Source: Oscheius tipulae (taxonomy: Eukaryota > Nematoda > Chromadorea > Rhabditida > Rhabditidae). From it: a DNA stretch of 64,000 nt. Below are positions 1 to 11,273 of the stretch, in pieces. The stretch lies in contig JASJZH010000002.1 in assembly GCA_037178975.1 (NCBI GenBank), forward strand, positions 1 to 64,000, read 5' to 3'. Position 1 is the first letter of the stretch; every line of letters starts with the position of its first letter. The notes under the pieces are model-generated. The model worked only from the letters and a program-made list of their open reading frames with translations. It was not told the origin of the DNA and made no database searches. Both the position numbers and the translations under genes were made by a program.

Positions 1-3000
1 GCCTGGCCTGGCCTAGCCTGGCTGGCCTGGCTAGCCTAGCCTGGCCTGGCCTAGCCTGGCTGGCCTGGCCTGGCCTGGCCTGGCCTAAGCCTGCCTGGCC
101 CTGGCTGGCCTGGCCTGGCTGCCTGGCCTGGCCTGGCCTGCCTAAGCCTAAAGCTAGCCTAAGCTAAGCTAAGCCTGGCCTGGCCTGGCCTAGCCTGGCC
201 TGGCCTGGCCTGGCCTGGCCTAGCCTGGCCTGGCCTGCCTGGCCTGGCCTGGCCTGGCCTGGCCTGGCCTGGCCTGGCCTGGCTGGCCTGGCCTGGCCTG
301 GCCTGGCCTGGCCTGGCCTGGCCTAGCCTAAGCCTGGCCTGGCCTAGCCCTGGCCTAAGCCTAAGCCTGGCCTAGCCTGGCCTGGCCTGGCCTGGCCTGG
401 CTAAGCCTGGCCTGGCCTGGCTGGCCTGGCCTGGCCTGGCCTAAGCCTGAGCTGGCCTGGCCTGGCCTGGCCTGGCTGGCCTAAGCCTGGCTGGCCTGGC
501 TGGCCTGGCCTGGCCTGGCCTGGCCTGGCCTGGCCTGGCCTGGCTGGCTAGCCTGGCCTGGCCTGGCTGGCCTGGCCTAAGCCTGGCCTGGCCTGGCCTG
601 GCCTGGCCTAGCCTGGCCTGGCCTGGCCTGGCCTGGCCTAGCTGGCCTGCCTGCCCTGGCCTGGCCTGCTGCCTGGCCTGGCCTGGCCTGGCCTGGCCTG
701 GCTGGCTGGCCTGGCCTAGCCTGGCCTGGCCTAGCCTGGCCTGGCCTAAGCCTAAGCCTGGCCTAAGCCTGGCTAGCCTGGCCTAAGCCTAAGCCTAAGC
801 CTAAGCCTAAGCCTAGCCTAAGCCTAAGCCTAAGCCTAAGCCTAAGCCTAAGCCTAAGCCTAGCCTGGCCTAAGCCTAAGCTAAGCCTAAGCCTAAGCCT
901 AAGCCTAAGCCTAAGCCTAAGCCTAGCCTAAGCCTAAGCCTAAGCCTGGCCTGGCCTAAGCCTAAGCCTAAGCCTAAGCCTAAGCCTAGCCTAAGCCTAA
1001 GCCTAAGCCTGGCCTAGCCTAAGCCTAAGCCTAAGCCTAGCCTGGCCTAAGCCTGGCCTGGCCTAAGCCTAAGCCTAAGCCTAAGCCCTAAGCCTAGCCT
1101 AAGCCTAAGCCTAAAGCCTAGCCTAAGCCTAAGCCTAAGCCTAAGCCTAAGCCCTGGCCTAAGCCTAAGCCTAGCCTAAGCCTAAGCCTAAGCCTAAGCC
1201 TAAGCCTAAGCCTAAGCCTAAGCCTAAGCCTAGCCTAGCCTAAGCCTAAGCCTAAGCCTAAGCCTAGCCTAAGCCTAAGCCTAGCCTAGCCTAAGCCTAG
1301 CCTAGCCTAGCCTAGCCTAAGCCTAAGCCTAAGCCTAAGCCTAAGCCTAAGCCTAAGCCTGGCCTAAGCCTAAGCCTAAGCCTAAGCCTAGCCTAGCCTA
1401 GCCTAAGCCTAAGCCTAAGCCTAAGCCTAAGCCTAAGCCTAAGCCTAAGCCTAAGCCTAAGGCCTAAGCCTAAGCCTGGCCTAAGCCTAAGCCCTGGCCT
1501 AAGCCTAAGCCTAACGCTAAGCCTGGCCTAAGCCTAAGCCTAAGCCTAAGCCTAAGCCTAAGCCTAAGCCTAAGCCTAAGCCTAAGCCTAAGCCTAAGCC
1601 TAAGCCTAAGCCTAAGCCTAAGCCTAAGCCTAAGCCTAAGCCTAAGCCTAAGCCTAAGCCTAAGCCTAAGCCTAAGCCTGGCTAGCCCCTGAGCCTAAGC
1701 CTGGCCTAGCTAAGCCTGGCCTGGCCTGGCCTAAGCCTAAGCCTGGCCTGGCCTGGCCTAGCCTGGCCTAAGCCTAGCCTAAGCCTAGCTAGCCTGGCCT
1801 AAGCCTAAGCCTAAGCCTAAGCCTAGCCTAGCCTAAGCCTAAGCCTAAGCCTAAGCCTAAGCCTAAGCCTAAGCCTAAGCCTAAGCCTAAGCCCTAAGCC
1901 TAAGCCTAAGCCTAAGCCCCTAAGCCTAAGCCTAAGCCTAAGCCTAAGCCTAAGCCTAAGCCTAAGCCTAAGCCTAAGCCTAAGCCTAAGCCTAAGCCTA
2001 ACCTAACCTAGCTAAGCCTAAGCCTAAGCCTAGCCTAGCCTAGCCTAGCCTAGCCTAAGCCTAAGCCTAAGCCTAGCCTGGCCCTAGCCCTAGCCTAAGC
2101 CTAAGCCTAAGCCTAAGCCTAAGCCTAAGCCTAAGCCTAAGCCTAAGCCTAAAGCCTAAGCCTAGCCTAAGCCTAAGCCTAAGCCTAAGCCTAAGCCTAA
2201 GCCTAGCCTAAGCCTAAGCCTAAGCCTAAGCCTAAGCCTAAGCCTAAGCCTAAGCCTAAGCCTAAGCCTAGCCTAAGCCTAAGCCTAAGCCTAAGCCTAA
2301 GCCTAAGCCTAAGCCTAAGCCTAAGCCTAAGCCTAAGCCTAAGCCTAAGCCTAAGCCTAAGCCTAAGCCTAAGCCTAAGCCTAAGCCTAAGCCTAAGCCT
2401 AAGCCTAAGCCTAAGCCTAAGCCTAAGCCTAAGCCTAAGCCTAAGCCTAAGCCTAAGCCTAAGCCTAAGCCTAAGCCTAAGCCTACCTAAGCCTAAGCCT
2501 AAGCCTAAGCCTAAGCCTAAGCCTAAGCCTAAGCCTAAGCCTAAGCCTAAGCCTAAGCCTAAGCCTAAGCCTAAGCCTAAGCCTAAGCCTAAGCCTAAGC
2601 CTAAGCCTAAGCCTAAGCCTAAGCCTAAGCCTAAGCCTAAGCCTAAGCCTAAGCCTAAGCCTAAGCCTAAGCCTAAGCCTAAGCCTAAGCCTAAGCCTAA
2701 GCCTAATAAGCCTAAGCCTAAGCCTAAGCCTAAGCCTAAGCCTAAGCCTAAGCCTAAGCCTAAGCCTAAGCCTAAGCCTAAGCCTAAGCCTAAGCCTAAG
2801 CCTAAGCCTAAGCCTAAGCCTAAGCCTAAGCCTAAGCCTAAGCCTAAGCCTAAGCCTAAGCCTAAGCCTAAGCCTAAGCCTAAGCCTAAGCCTAAGCCTA
2901 AGCCTAAGCCTAAGCCTAAGCCTAAGCCTAAGCCTAAGCCTAAGCCTAAGCCTAAGCCTAAGCCTAAGCCTAAGCCTAAGCCTAAGCCTAAGCCTAAGCC

Positions 3001-3443
3001 TAAGCCTAAGCCTAAGCCTAAGCCTAAGCCTAAGCCTAAGCCTAAGCCTAAGCCTAAGCCTAAGCCTAAGCCTAAGCCTAAGCCTAAGCCTAAGCCTAAG
3101 CCTAAGCCTAAGCCTAAGCCTAAGCCTAAGCCTAAGCCTAAGCCTAAGCCTAAGCCTAAGCCTAAGCCTAAGCCTAAGCCTAAGCCTAAGCCTAAGCCTA
3201 AGCCTAAGCCTAAGCCTAAGCCTAAGCCTAAGCCTAAGCCTAAGCCTAAGCCTAAGCCTAAGCCTAAGCCTAAGCCTAAGCCTAAGCCTAAGCCTAAGCC
3301 TAAGCCTAAGCCTAAGCCTAAGCCTAAGCCTAAGCCTAAGCCTAAGCCTAAGCCTAAGCCTAAGCCTAAGCCTAAGCCTAAGCCTAAGCCTAAGCCTAAG
3401 CCTAAGCCTAAGCCTAAGCCTAAGCCTAAGCCTAAGCCCAAGC
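1..3443. repeat. Nematode telomere, (GCCTAA)n = TTAGGC on the other strand
   Basis: The array starts at base 1 and ends at about 3443, where GCCTAAGCCCAAGCCGAAAGTCC passes into unique DNA. From about 2150 to 3440 it is almost perfect GCCTAA hexamers. Between about 780 and 2150 it is mixed with GCCTAG, GCCTGG and frame slips. The outer 760 bases are dominated by GCCTGG. TTAGGC is the canonical nematode telomere repeat, and the C-rich strand at the 5' end of the + strand is the orientation expected for a left chromosome end. Long open frames of alternating Gly-Leu or Arg-Leu here are repeat artefacts, not genes. Confidence 0.97.
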
Positions 3444-4513
3444 CGAAAGTCCAAAGTTATAAACAGCCTTCTAAAACAAAGACATCTATTGTAATAATTT
3501 CTTCAGCTGGAGACCTCGTTGATCTTTGCGGCCCATGAGCACTTGTCTTTTGCAATTGTCCGAACACCATTTCAATAAGACGCTCAGCGGAGGCAACCCC
3601 GCTCCCTCTAAAATGTTATCTGTTTCTCCGTCTATCTCCCTGTATCTCCAAATCTGTTTCTCTGTCTTTCTGTCTCTCTATTTCTTTGTCTCTCTGTTCC
3701 AATATTTCTCTGTCCCTCTGTCTCTCCGTCTATATCTCTCCGTCTCTGTCTCTCTGCCTCCTTGTCTCGGTGGTCGTTACTTCCTCGAGTTTTCATTGCC
3801 ATTCTCCAGAGCACTTCAGTACCCAGAAACGTCAACAATCTAATTAGGAATGGAACTTTCACAGCGACCGTCTCTCTCCCTCTCTTTCGCTGCGGGATTT
3901 GGAAACTCTAAGTATGGGCAATTAACCCCAGATTATCCGTTGGTCATCATACACCCATCTTTCGGTAGAAACATTTCCCCTTTCGCTTCTCGGCAACGGT
4001 ATACAAACGTAGGGTTCATTCTACTTTCTCCCCAGGCACTCTCATAAAATTGTCTTTTATTAGCAGCAATAAAACGTAGTCCGAGTTTTCAATTTTCTCG
4101 AAAGGCCCCGTTAAAACTTTTCTTTAAAAAGGTCTCCAGGCTTACTGCAGTTCTAGGAGTTTGAATCCTATCAGAGCCAACTCATAATAAGTATAATGCG
4201 AGTGAAATGGCTTTTTGAAACTCACTAGTTCGGAAAATGTTCTGGACTAGGCATAAGTAGAAATAACAATTAGTACTTTTTCACCTGTGACTTATTAGAA
4301 AAGGCCTATACAGCTTTTCTTTCGAGAACTTTTTGTTTCTGTCTTTGTGTATCTTTGTATCTCTGACTCTGTCTCTCTATCTTTCTCTTCTGATTCTATA
4401 TTTGCCCTCCAAAAACGAGAAACGCCTCCAATTTTCGGCTTTACGCCCGCTTTATCATCATTCCCTCCTGGTATTAAGGACGTCTCAAATTTCAGTGTCT
4501 GACTGCTGTCGAA
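3444..4513. other. Telomere-proximal spacer, no gene recognised
   Basis: This 1.07-kb stretch lies between the last telomere hexamer and the first gene. It holds a (TCTCTCTG)-type microsatellite at about 3622-3765 and a short one at about 4335-4395. No subtelomeric satellite is visible and no open frame has convincing coding character. Confidence 0.7.
3622..3765. repeat. CT-rich microsatellite (CTGTCTCT-type)
   Basis: Imperfect CT/CTG pyrimidine tract built on a CTGTCTCT-like unit. It is the first of many such tracts in the window, most of them in introns. Confidence 0.85.
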
Positions 4514-6442
4514 ATGGGTCTTCTCGGTTCAAAAAAGGTGGGTTACCTTAATAAGTCATTTTTTTTATTTTCTAGGACGTTGAAAAACTTCCTATCAAGA
4601 CTCCACCTCCTCCGTGCAATGATCAAATTCTGAAAGATCTGTTCTATGTTTGTACCTGGCTCGGTTTCAATGATGGCTGCCTGCCGGCAAAGAAGAAAGT
4701 GAAAAGGATTTACAACTGTACCGTATTAGTAATTTTGGTGAGTTTGAAAAGCGAACATTGCGCCCTCTCTCACATTCTCTCGCAACCTCTCTAATACCTT
4801 CTTTCTTTCCCAAAAATGGCTTGCATGTATCTTGTTGGAAGCCTACTATTATCTGAAGAGGGCCCATACAATATTTTGGTTCGCCCTCGTGGCTCAGTCG
4901 GATAGTACTCCGACTGCTACCCTAAAAAAGTCCAGTTTGAGTCCAAAATGTGACAAACTTTTTTGCATTCTCATGAGACAATGAAAAACACTTCCGGAAA
5001 GCACAAAGGGCTACGGTATGGAGAAACCTATGTGTTCAGTTCTTTGCCGCCTTCCGTCGAATCTCTCAGATAGGCCAGAGACGTCCAGGTCTGCCCAAGA
5101 TTACCTGGTACGATGCAATGTTCGATCCGAGCATCGTACTCATCTCCTGCCAGGCTCTTTTTCTTCTGAGCGGCGCTCTTTCCGCGTTCATGCTCTGCCT
5201 CATCAAGAAGCAATTTGAGCGCTTCCGAAAGGTTTGAGAGAAAAGAGGGTACAAGGACGTTCGAGAATGTTTAGGCCTTCGGATACCATCTCTGTAAGCA
5301 CATAATGCCGGAAGATTTTGTCAAAGCAAGACGCTGGTCAAATGTTCGTCTCACTTTTACCTTTTTCTACTCGTTCATGTGGGGCGGCTTGTTTTTTGGT
5401 CAGTTTCTTAAAATTTTCTTTTGGCAAGCATCTTCAGTTCACAAGACGAACATCTTCAAAATGCCGTGGATCCCACCGCTCACCTTCGATGCTTGGTATA
5501 TGATTCCCATGGAAATTTATGTTGTAAGACGAGTCAAACTAGCAGTTCCAATTCAAATGTTTCATGTGTTTCTCTGCCAGTCAGCCATAATGATGCTGAC
5601 GAACATCTTTGCCCATTCCTGCACCATTCTTCGCTACGCAATTAAAAGTCTCCGTCTGACAATGACCCCTGAAGAAATGGACTGCTGCCCTTTGCCGGAA
5701 GAGTCTTTGAGGAGAATCAGTGAAGTGCAGTCACGCCACCAGGACATATTGAGCGCCAAGACGACATTGGAGAACAACTTCAGGTAGTCGCTTTCGAAAG
5801 CAGAAAGACAGGGGCAGAGAGACAAAGAGACCGAATCAGAAAGAAATCATAGCTTTCAGTCATATCGTCTTCCACACCTACCTCGTCAGTGTTCCGCTCA
5901 TTTGCTTTCTCGGATTCCTGGCTTTCAAGAGCTTCAATGTAAGTTAGAAAAAATAGCAGTCTAAACCAACCTCAGAAATGCGAATGCTGGGGAATGCACT
6001 TCTCCCTAACCATGTGGATTCTTACGATACTGTCGGTTCTGCTGATTCAGTCTTTGCCAGCTTTTCTGATCCACGAGGAGGTAAGATCGAATCTTGTTCA
6101 CACTCAAACGCTCACGTACTAGGGTGAGAAGCTGCTCCCATCCAGCTTCAAAATGTACTACGAGACTCTCTGTGAAGATCGCGACCTCTTGGTGGTTGTA
6201 TGAACTTTTTCAGTCTTTCTGAAGAAACCAAATTTCAGTCTCAAATGACTCTCCTGGTCTTCCAAATCCATTCAGCACGACTGACGGTTTGCGCGGGAAA
6301 CTACTTCAACATGAGTCGACGGATTCTGCTCAGCCTGTTTTCGGCCATTTTCACCTATTTTCTGATCTTGGTAGAGTTCGGAGAAAATGACGTCGGTCCA
6401 TTAGTTTCGAACAACCAAACCAATACAATGTGGGATTGTTGA
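4514..6442 (+). CDS. Gustatory-receptor-like seven-transmembrane protein
   Basis: Multi-exon gene. A start ATG at 4514 gives MGLLGSKK, followed by an intron and an exon beginning DVEKLPIKTPPP. Hydrophobic segments follow in later exons at about 5135-5235, 5330-5400, 5580-5640, 5855-5940, 5985-6080 and 6305-6380. The last exon ends with the motif TYFLILVEF, which fits the TYhhhhhQF signature at the end of TM7 in insect gustatory receptors and the related nematode GUR/LITE-1/EGL-47 proteins. A long loop rich in Glu and Arg (PEEMDCCPLPEESLRRISEV) lies between membrane segments, as is usual in this family. Likely a plasma-membrane chemo- or photoreceptor. The exons around 4820-5000 are uncertain because a tRNA-like repeat interrupts the region. 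Family assignment is inference from topology and the C-terminal motif. Confidence 0.72.
4882..4954 (+). repeat. tRNA-like repeat (degenerate)
   Basis: Shows an A-box-like TGGCTCAGTCGG and, about 40 bases on, a B-box-like AGTTTGAGTCC. No intact acceptor stem could be paired. It lies within the first receptor gene, probably in an intron. Confidence 0.5.
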
Positions 6443-6504
6443 TCTTTGAAGGATGCTGGTGAATAAAGTACTTGTTGTCTGAACGGAGAAAGAGACGGAA
6501 ACAA

Positions 6505-6602
6505 AGATTCAGTGTTCTTTCCATCTCTCTGTCTCTGCATTTTTCTGTCTTTCTGCCTCTCTTTCACTCTATCTCTCTGTCTTCCTGTCTCCCGGTCTCT
6601 CA
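6505..6602. repeat. CT microsatellite between convergent receptor genes
   Basis: Pyrimidine tract of TCTCTCTGTCT type in the 190-bp gap between the ends of the + strand gustatory-like receptor and the - strand serpentine receptor. Confidence 0.8.
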
Positions 6603-6633
6603 AAGTAACACGGAATTTTGCAGAACCAAAGTT

Positions 6634-7803
6634 TTAGTGTTCATTGACCACAATTCTCGGTGTGCTCCGGCCTGTGTGGTTTGTCGAGTTGCTATTGTGA
6701 GCCGTGTTGACCATAACGACTCTTGTCTTCTTCCAAAGTCCATGCATCGCCCAGTAATTCAAAATCGCATTGCATGTGGGGTAAAAGTAGCGTGTGACGC
6801 TCTCAAAAACGCATTGACAAAAATCGTAGTAGCTCCTTACATTGGGGAGAACATACAGCCACACTCCATCTTGCACGTGAAGTTCGCTGAACAGGCTCAG
6901 TATTCGACCCAGACTGAACGGGATCATATACATGTCCGAGTAGAGAACTGTCTGGAAGAAGGAAGGATTTCTTTGAAAGGATTTTTTTTTTAATATTCCG
7001 CCCACCTTTACTAGAAGAGCAAACGCAACCTTCTTGTAGCCTTTCATCGTGACATCCGAGAACTTTTTCTTGTTGATTATCACCACGGAAAACAGACAAA
7101 AATATGCAATTCCGCTGCCGATAAAAGCCCAAACTGGAAGGACAACCAGATTGACGTCTTGAAGGAAGAGCTGAATTAGCTTACCGTAGGCCTTGGACTG
7201 GGGGAGGGGGCGAAAACAGGAAGCTTACCGTGACGTTACACATGAAACTGCTTTCTGTAGTGTACCATTTGGCTGTATAGCTCAGTTGGCAGGGAATTAG
7301 AATGATAATGCTGGAAACAGATGCGATCCACAAAAGTTTATCCACGATTTTCCATTCTCTAAGTTGCTTTTTCCATTCCAGAGCAATGGCACTGTTAGTC
7401 ATCAATGAGAGCTCACAGGAAATAGCTGCTACATCGGAAAGGGTATAGTCAGAGTCCTAAGGCTCACAATTAGTAAAATAAGAGAGACAGTTTCAACCTA
7501 CCCCAAACCTCAGTGTATCCGCCGTCAAACTTAGCATATCACACACCGTCTGTAAGAAAACCCAGATATAGTAGCTACTTTTCTTGAATTTCAATTGAGC
7601 CAGATGATACGACATGTATGCCATTAGAGGTATCCCGTAGAGACTCGAAACTCCAATTGATATCGCCGTAAGAATGTTGTATGGTTTGCAAGATAACAAA
7701 TTTGTGAAGACTTCCAGCGAGTTTAGGCACGTCTGAAAATGTTTTGTGTATCAAAGAAAAGCAAATATACCTGGTTTTCCAGTCTGTAGTACATCTGAAC
7801 CAT
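6634..7803 (-). CDS. Nematode serpentine (7TM) chemoreceptor-like protein
   Basis: Starts at 7803 (MVQMYYRLENQ) and ends at the TAA at 6634-6636. Exons give successive hydrophobic segments: ILTAISIGVSSLYGIPL, a second near SYYIWVFLQTVCDMLSL, LLWIASVSSIIILIPC, LVVLPVWAFIGSGIAYFCLFSVVII, GYKKVAFALLVK and a last segment ending in NAILNYWAMHGLWKKTR. The Asn followed by a Tyr/Trp pair and a basic stretch after the final helix resembles the end of TM7 in rhodopsin-like nematode receptors. The gene is convergent with the gustatory-like receptor and lies 1.2 kb from the SRSX-like gene. Likely a chemosensory GPCR. The exact sr family cannot be assigned by eye, and splice sites near 7190-7230 are uncertain. 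Confidence 0.68.
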
Positions 7804-8955
7804 AGTTCTCTTTAGATAATTAATGAAAATGGGATGACGAGTGAAAGGTGAGGCAGCTGCTTCCCCAACGTTATGTGGATTTAACTTGGCGCAAATGTAT
7901 AGAACACAGAATTAGCTTCGTGAAAAGTTACAAAAACAAGCTTTCCTTTTAAACTACTCTGTGGAGCTAAAAATGATTTAGAAAACAGGTGGAGCAGAGA
8001 GAGAGAGAAACGCTTTGTTGGACTGGATCTAATGATAAAGCAAGAGAACCGGAATGAGAAACGGTTCAGTAAAAATTGCACTGTTCTCACACTAGCCTGA
8101 GCTTTCCCGCTGGAATTCAAATTCTCACAAAGGTGGAAAAGGCTTATACCTCTACACTGCTTGCCCAACTGTTAGACACTAATGTGAGACCGATTGAGTT
8201 GACGGTGGGTGCCAGTAAACCTTCTTATCAATTACCAGCCGAAATTGTGTCTGGAGAACAATCATTTTGTTACTCAGACTTTCGGCTGAGAAATGAGAGG
8301 TCTCTGCATCAAACCATCTATGCCTCTTTGTCTCTCTGTCAATCTCTCCCTCTGTTTCTGTGTCACTATTTTTCCAAGCAAATGCTGGTCCCAAACTGTA
8401 AGTACCATGTATTTTTTGCTCTTACTACGATTTCTACTATCTAAAAGCGCGATAGTTTCTGTAATGGACTCTGTTTATTTGTATTTGTTCGTGGTCATGA
8501 AATAGAAGCGAGTAAATTATGTTGTTCAGAAGTGTTGTTATTCGGAACCAGTTACTGTCTAAATTGGTGGCAAGTCAACTTTGGGTGCGCTCTAGAGTTT
8601 TGCTTTCTGTGAAGCCACTGTGAATCTATTGTTACTACAAAGCTTTTGCTAATACAAACCGAAGGCAAACAAAAGGACGACAATGTAAAGGAACAAGTGG
8701 TCAGAAACTAGCAGAAGGCAATGGAGAGTTACTTTTAGCCGCTGACGATGACGATTCCATTAAATATCGAAACGAATATCGTGTTTGCGCGACAAAATGG
8801 GTTGCAAAGAGTAATCCGCAGGTGCTTGTTGGACATATCCCGCCACCCTGCCCGCGAGATCATTCCATTGTGGCTTTGTGGCGCTTCTAATACAGCCAGA
8901 CTCCGAAAGCTTAGGATAGCGACTGGGACCCAGCCGAGGGGAACAGAGAAGCAAG
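7804..8955. other. Intergenic region with dispersed repeat copy
   Basis: No convincing gene. It holds a CT tract near 8315-8370 and a copy of a dispersed repeat at about 8565-8695 that recurs in a DNAJC21 intron at 32555-32680. A + strand frame at 8076-8444 is uncharacteristic of coding sequence and overlaps the CT tract. Confidence 0.6.
8565..8695. repeat. Dispersed repeat, copy 1
   Basis: Shares with 32555-32680 the ordered blocks GGTGGCAA-TCAACTTTGGGT, GAAGCCACTG/GGAGCCACTG, TATTGTTACTA and AAACAAAAGGACG. The two copies are in the same orientation and clearly diverged. Confidence 0.75.
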
Positions 8956-10448
8956 TCATCCTTTACTAGTTGCCTGACTTATTCTCGATTTGACTGTGAA
9001 GAGAGGTGTTGGAGGAAGATGGTATTGTAGCCAGGAAGAAGACGGAAAAATATAGAGCAGTCCCAGGATAATTTGCTCCTTCAGAAGGTTACGGTATTCG
9101 CTGCTGCGCCAGTAGCAGACATAGAAGTTTTGGCTGTAAAGAGCCATCGCGAAGAAGGCCTAGAAGATGTATTAGAGCAAGAACTATTTTCGCTGCTACT
9201 CGGTGTCTCTGTTTCAATGTCTAACAATCTCTCTATAACTCTCTGTCTCTCTGTACCTATATCTCTCTCTGTCTTCAGTTTTCAAGGTAGACTACACACA
9301 TTGTAACTCTGGTAGAGTGAGATCAAAGCTGGGTCCGCATTGATAAAGATAAGAACGTTGGAGACGAGAACTCCTATGTACCGAGAGAAGACGAATACGA
9401 ACAGTATCACACTCAATGACTTCATGGCCCTTCGAGACACTTCCAAAGGCGCTCTGTTGTTCCGGCCTATAGTCTTTGTGTGAAGTATTCACCGCGGAAA
9501 ATTCCTACTCTTGGAACTAATAATCAAATACGCTAGTGCGTAATTGAAAATTACCACTCCGCCAGCAATCAGTGCTCCGAAATACCAAAAGGTGTTGGCT
9601 GAAAATACGAAAACATGGATTGAACAGGGAGTTCTACCGGTCGTTTGAAGACTATTGGGAGGGTTGCACATTTTTATAGTCGCATTATCTAGGTAGAAGA
9701 AGCCCATGGCTACGGTAATCAAGCCGTAGGCTATGGCTGGCATACAAATAACGAAACAGTACAGGTAGTGGGGCCAGGTTCGGTGCCTAAACTTAGCAGA
9801 AATGTCTTCGTATTCTTCATCTCTCAGTCTCTTTCTCTCTATTTATGTCTCTCTGTCCCTCTGACTCTCTATCTCTTTGTTTCTCTGTCTCTCTGTTTTT
9901 CTGCCTCTCTGCCTTTCCGTCTCTCTATCTTTCTGTCCATCTGTCTCTATGTTTCTCAGTTCCTCTGGCTCTCCGCCTCTCTGTCTCTTTGTCATGACCT
10001 TCAACCCACTTCACTGGAACAACAATCGAAATAAGAAGATCCAATGAAACTGTAGCCAGAATCCCTGTCTGAAGGCAGTGGACAAATACGTAAGAAAAAA
10101 GTAGATAATAGCAGCTTGGTCGATAAACTGTCGGAACTGAATCAATTTTTGACATTCTTCCCGATCAAACTCACTTATTAGAGTATAGCCAATACCGATC
10201 CACTCAAAGAGAAGACACAGCGTTTGGAATATGGAAAGGGAACAAAGTAGAATTCCTAAATCCGCCATATATTTGGTTGTGCCATCTCTTTTACCATACT
10301 TCGTCCTGAGAGTGGCTTTTCTAAAGTGCACGGCTATCAAGTTCAAGTTTCCGAAGACCCCAAACAAGGTGAAAAAAGCCACCACGGTGTAGATTATGGG
10401 CCGATGGATACGGTAGTCATAGGGATCCAGGAGAGCAGAGCTGCTCAT
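8956..10448 (-). CDS. SRSX-like serpentine chemoreceptor, frame break at a T run
   Basis: Start at 10448 (MSSSALLDPYDYRIHRP), stop TGA at 8956-8958. The first exon has a TM1 segment with FGVFGNLNLIAVHF and a TM2/TM3 region (ADLGILLCSLSIFQTLCLLF). The TM3 end reads LQTGILATVSLDLLISIVVP, resembling the LMLAIGIDRLIAVVFP segment of SRSX receptors. The C-terminus has SQNFYVCYWRSSEYR, like the SRSX end of TM7 (YFVYYWRSKEYR). Exons are separated by introns with CT microsatellites (about 9205-9285 and 9820-9994). Between IYFFL and the HCLQTG segment the frame changes inside a run of six T near 10083-10098 (minus strand); one extra base would restore continuity. This is either a sequencing indel or a real inactivating mutation. 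Confidence 0.72.
9820..9994. repeat. Long CT microsatellite in receptor intron
   Basis: About 175 bases of imperfect TCTCTCTGTCTCTC repeat in an intron of the - strand SRSX-like gene, so the coding-strand version is GA-rich. Confidence 0.88.
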
Positions 10449-11273
10449 CCTGAAAAGTGATAACAATCAGAAGATTGTCACTGCAAAACAAAATTTTCTC
10501 TTACGATTGTACAGAAACACAAACAGATTTCAAAGATTGAAAGTGGAGCAACTTGACAACAAATGTGATTTTACGATTGCCATGTGAAAGAGCATAATAA
10601 TTGTACTTGGAATGAAATTAAATAGTGGCAGCAGAGTTCAAAAAACCTTGGAGTAGAAGACCCTGGCGCTGAACTAGTACACACGTGTAAAAGTGAGTTT
10701 TCCTGGAAAATTAGGTGGCTATTCAAGGAGAAAAATAGACGTAGGTGTCAGAAGGAAAGAAGATCTGAAACAGGCAGTATTTCCAAAGATGTCCATTGAA
10801 TAGGGGCCTGATTTTGATGGGGAGTCTCAGAGAAAAGAAGAGGAAGGAGGTAAAACAGTTGAAGACAAACTGCCCTTCTTGGAAAAAGAGTTCGATTACC
10901 TTTAGCAATCTCTTGTTTCCGCCAATGATTGAATGAAAAAGAAAAGAATTACATGTTCTACATGTTCTTCCGGAAAGCCAAGTATTTTATGGGTTCGGCG
11001 TCATTATGAAAGTTATTGAAATGGGAGACAAAGAGAAAGAGAAACAAAGAAAAAGAGAGACAGAAGGACATAGAAACAAAGAGACAGAAACATAGAGAAG
11101 TACAGAAGGGTTTTCCTGCGCAGAACAATAGCAAGGAAGCATCAAGCGAAGTATATCAGTTTATCTTTTTTTTGGAAAAACATTCAAACGTTGTGTCCAA
11201 AACAACAGGCAGCAATTACAAACTATTGAAATCGAAAAAGTTTACACAGAGTATTCTTTACTCTACTGACTGG
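10449..11273. other. Intergenic region, no gene recognised
   Basis: Spacer between divergent genes, so it should hold two promoters. A purine-rich AAGAGAAAGAGA tract lies at about 11020-11105. No further structure seen. Confidence 0.6.

Noticed and set aside
2203-3454. Long open frames of Gly-Leu and Arg-Leu dipeptides
   Set aside because: They are translations of the telomere hexamer, which has no stop in two frames; not genes.
3526-3862. Overlapping frames rich in SLSVS or RETERQR
   Set aside because: They are translations of the CT/GA microsatellite in either direction.
8076-8505. Receptor-like gene on the + strand
   Set aside because: Frames overlap a CT tract, have no consistent membrane pattern and no splice partners.
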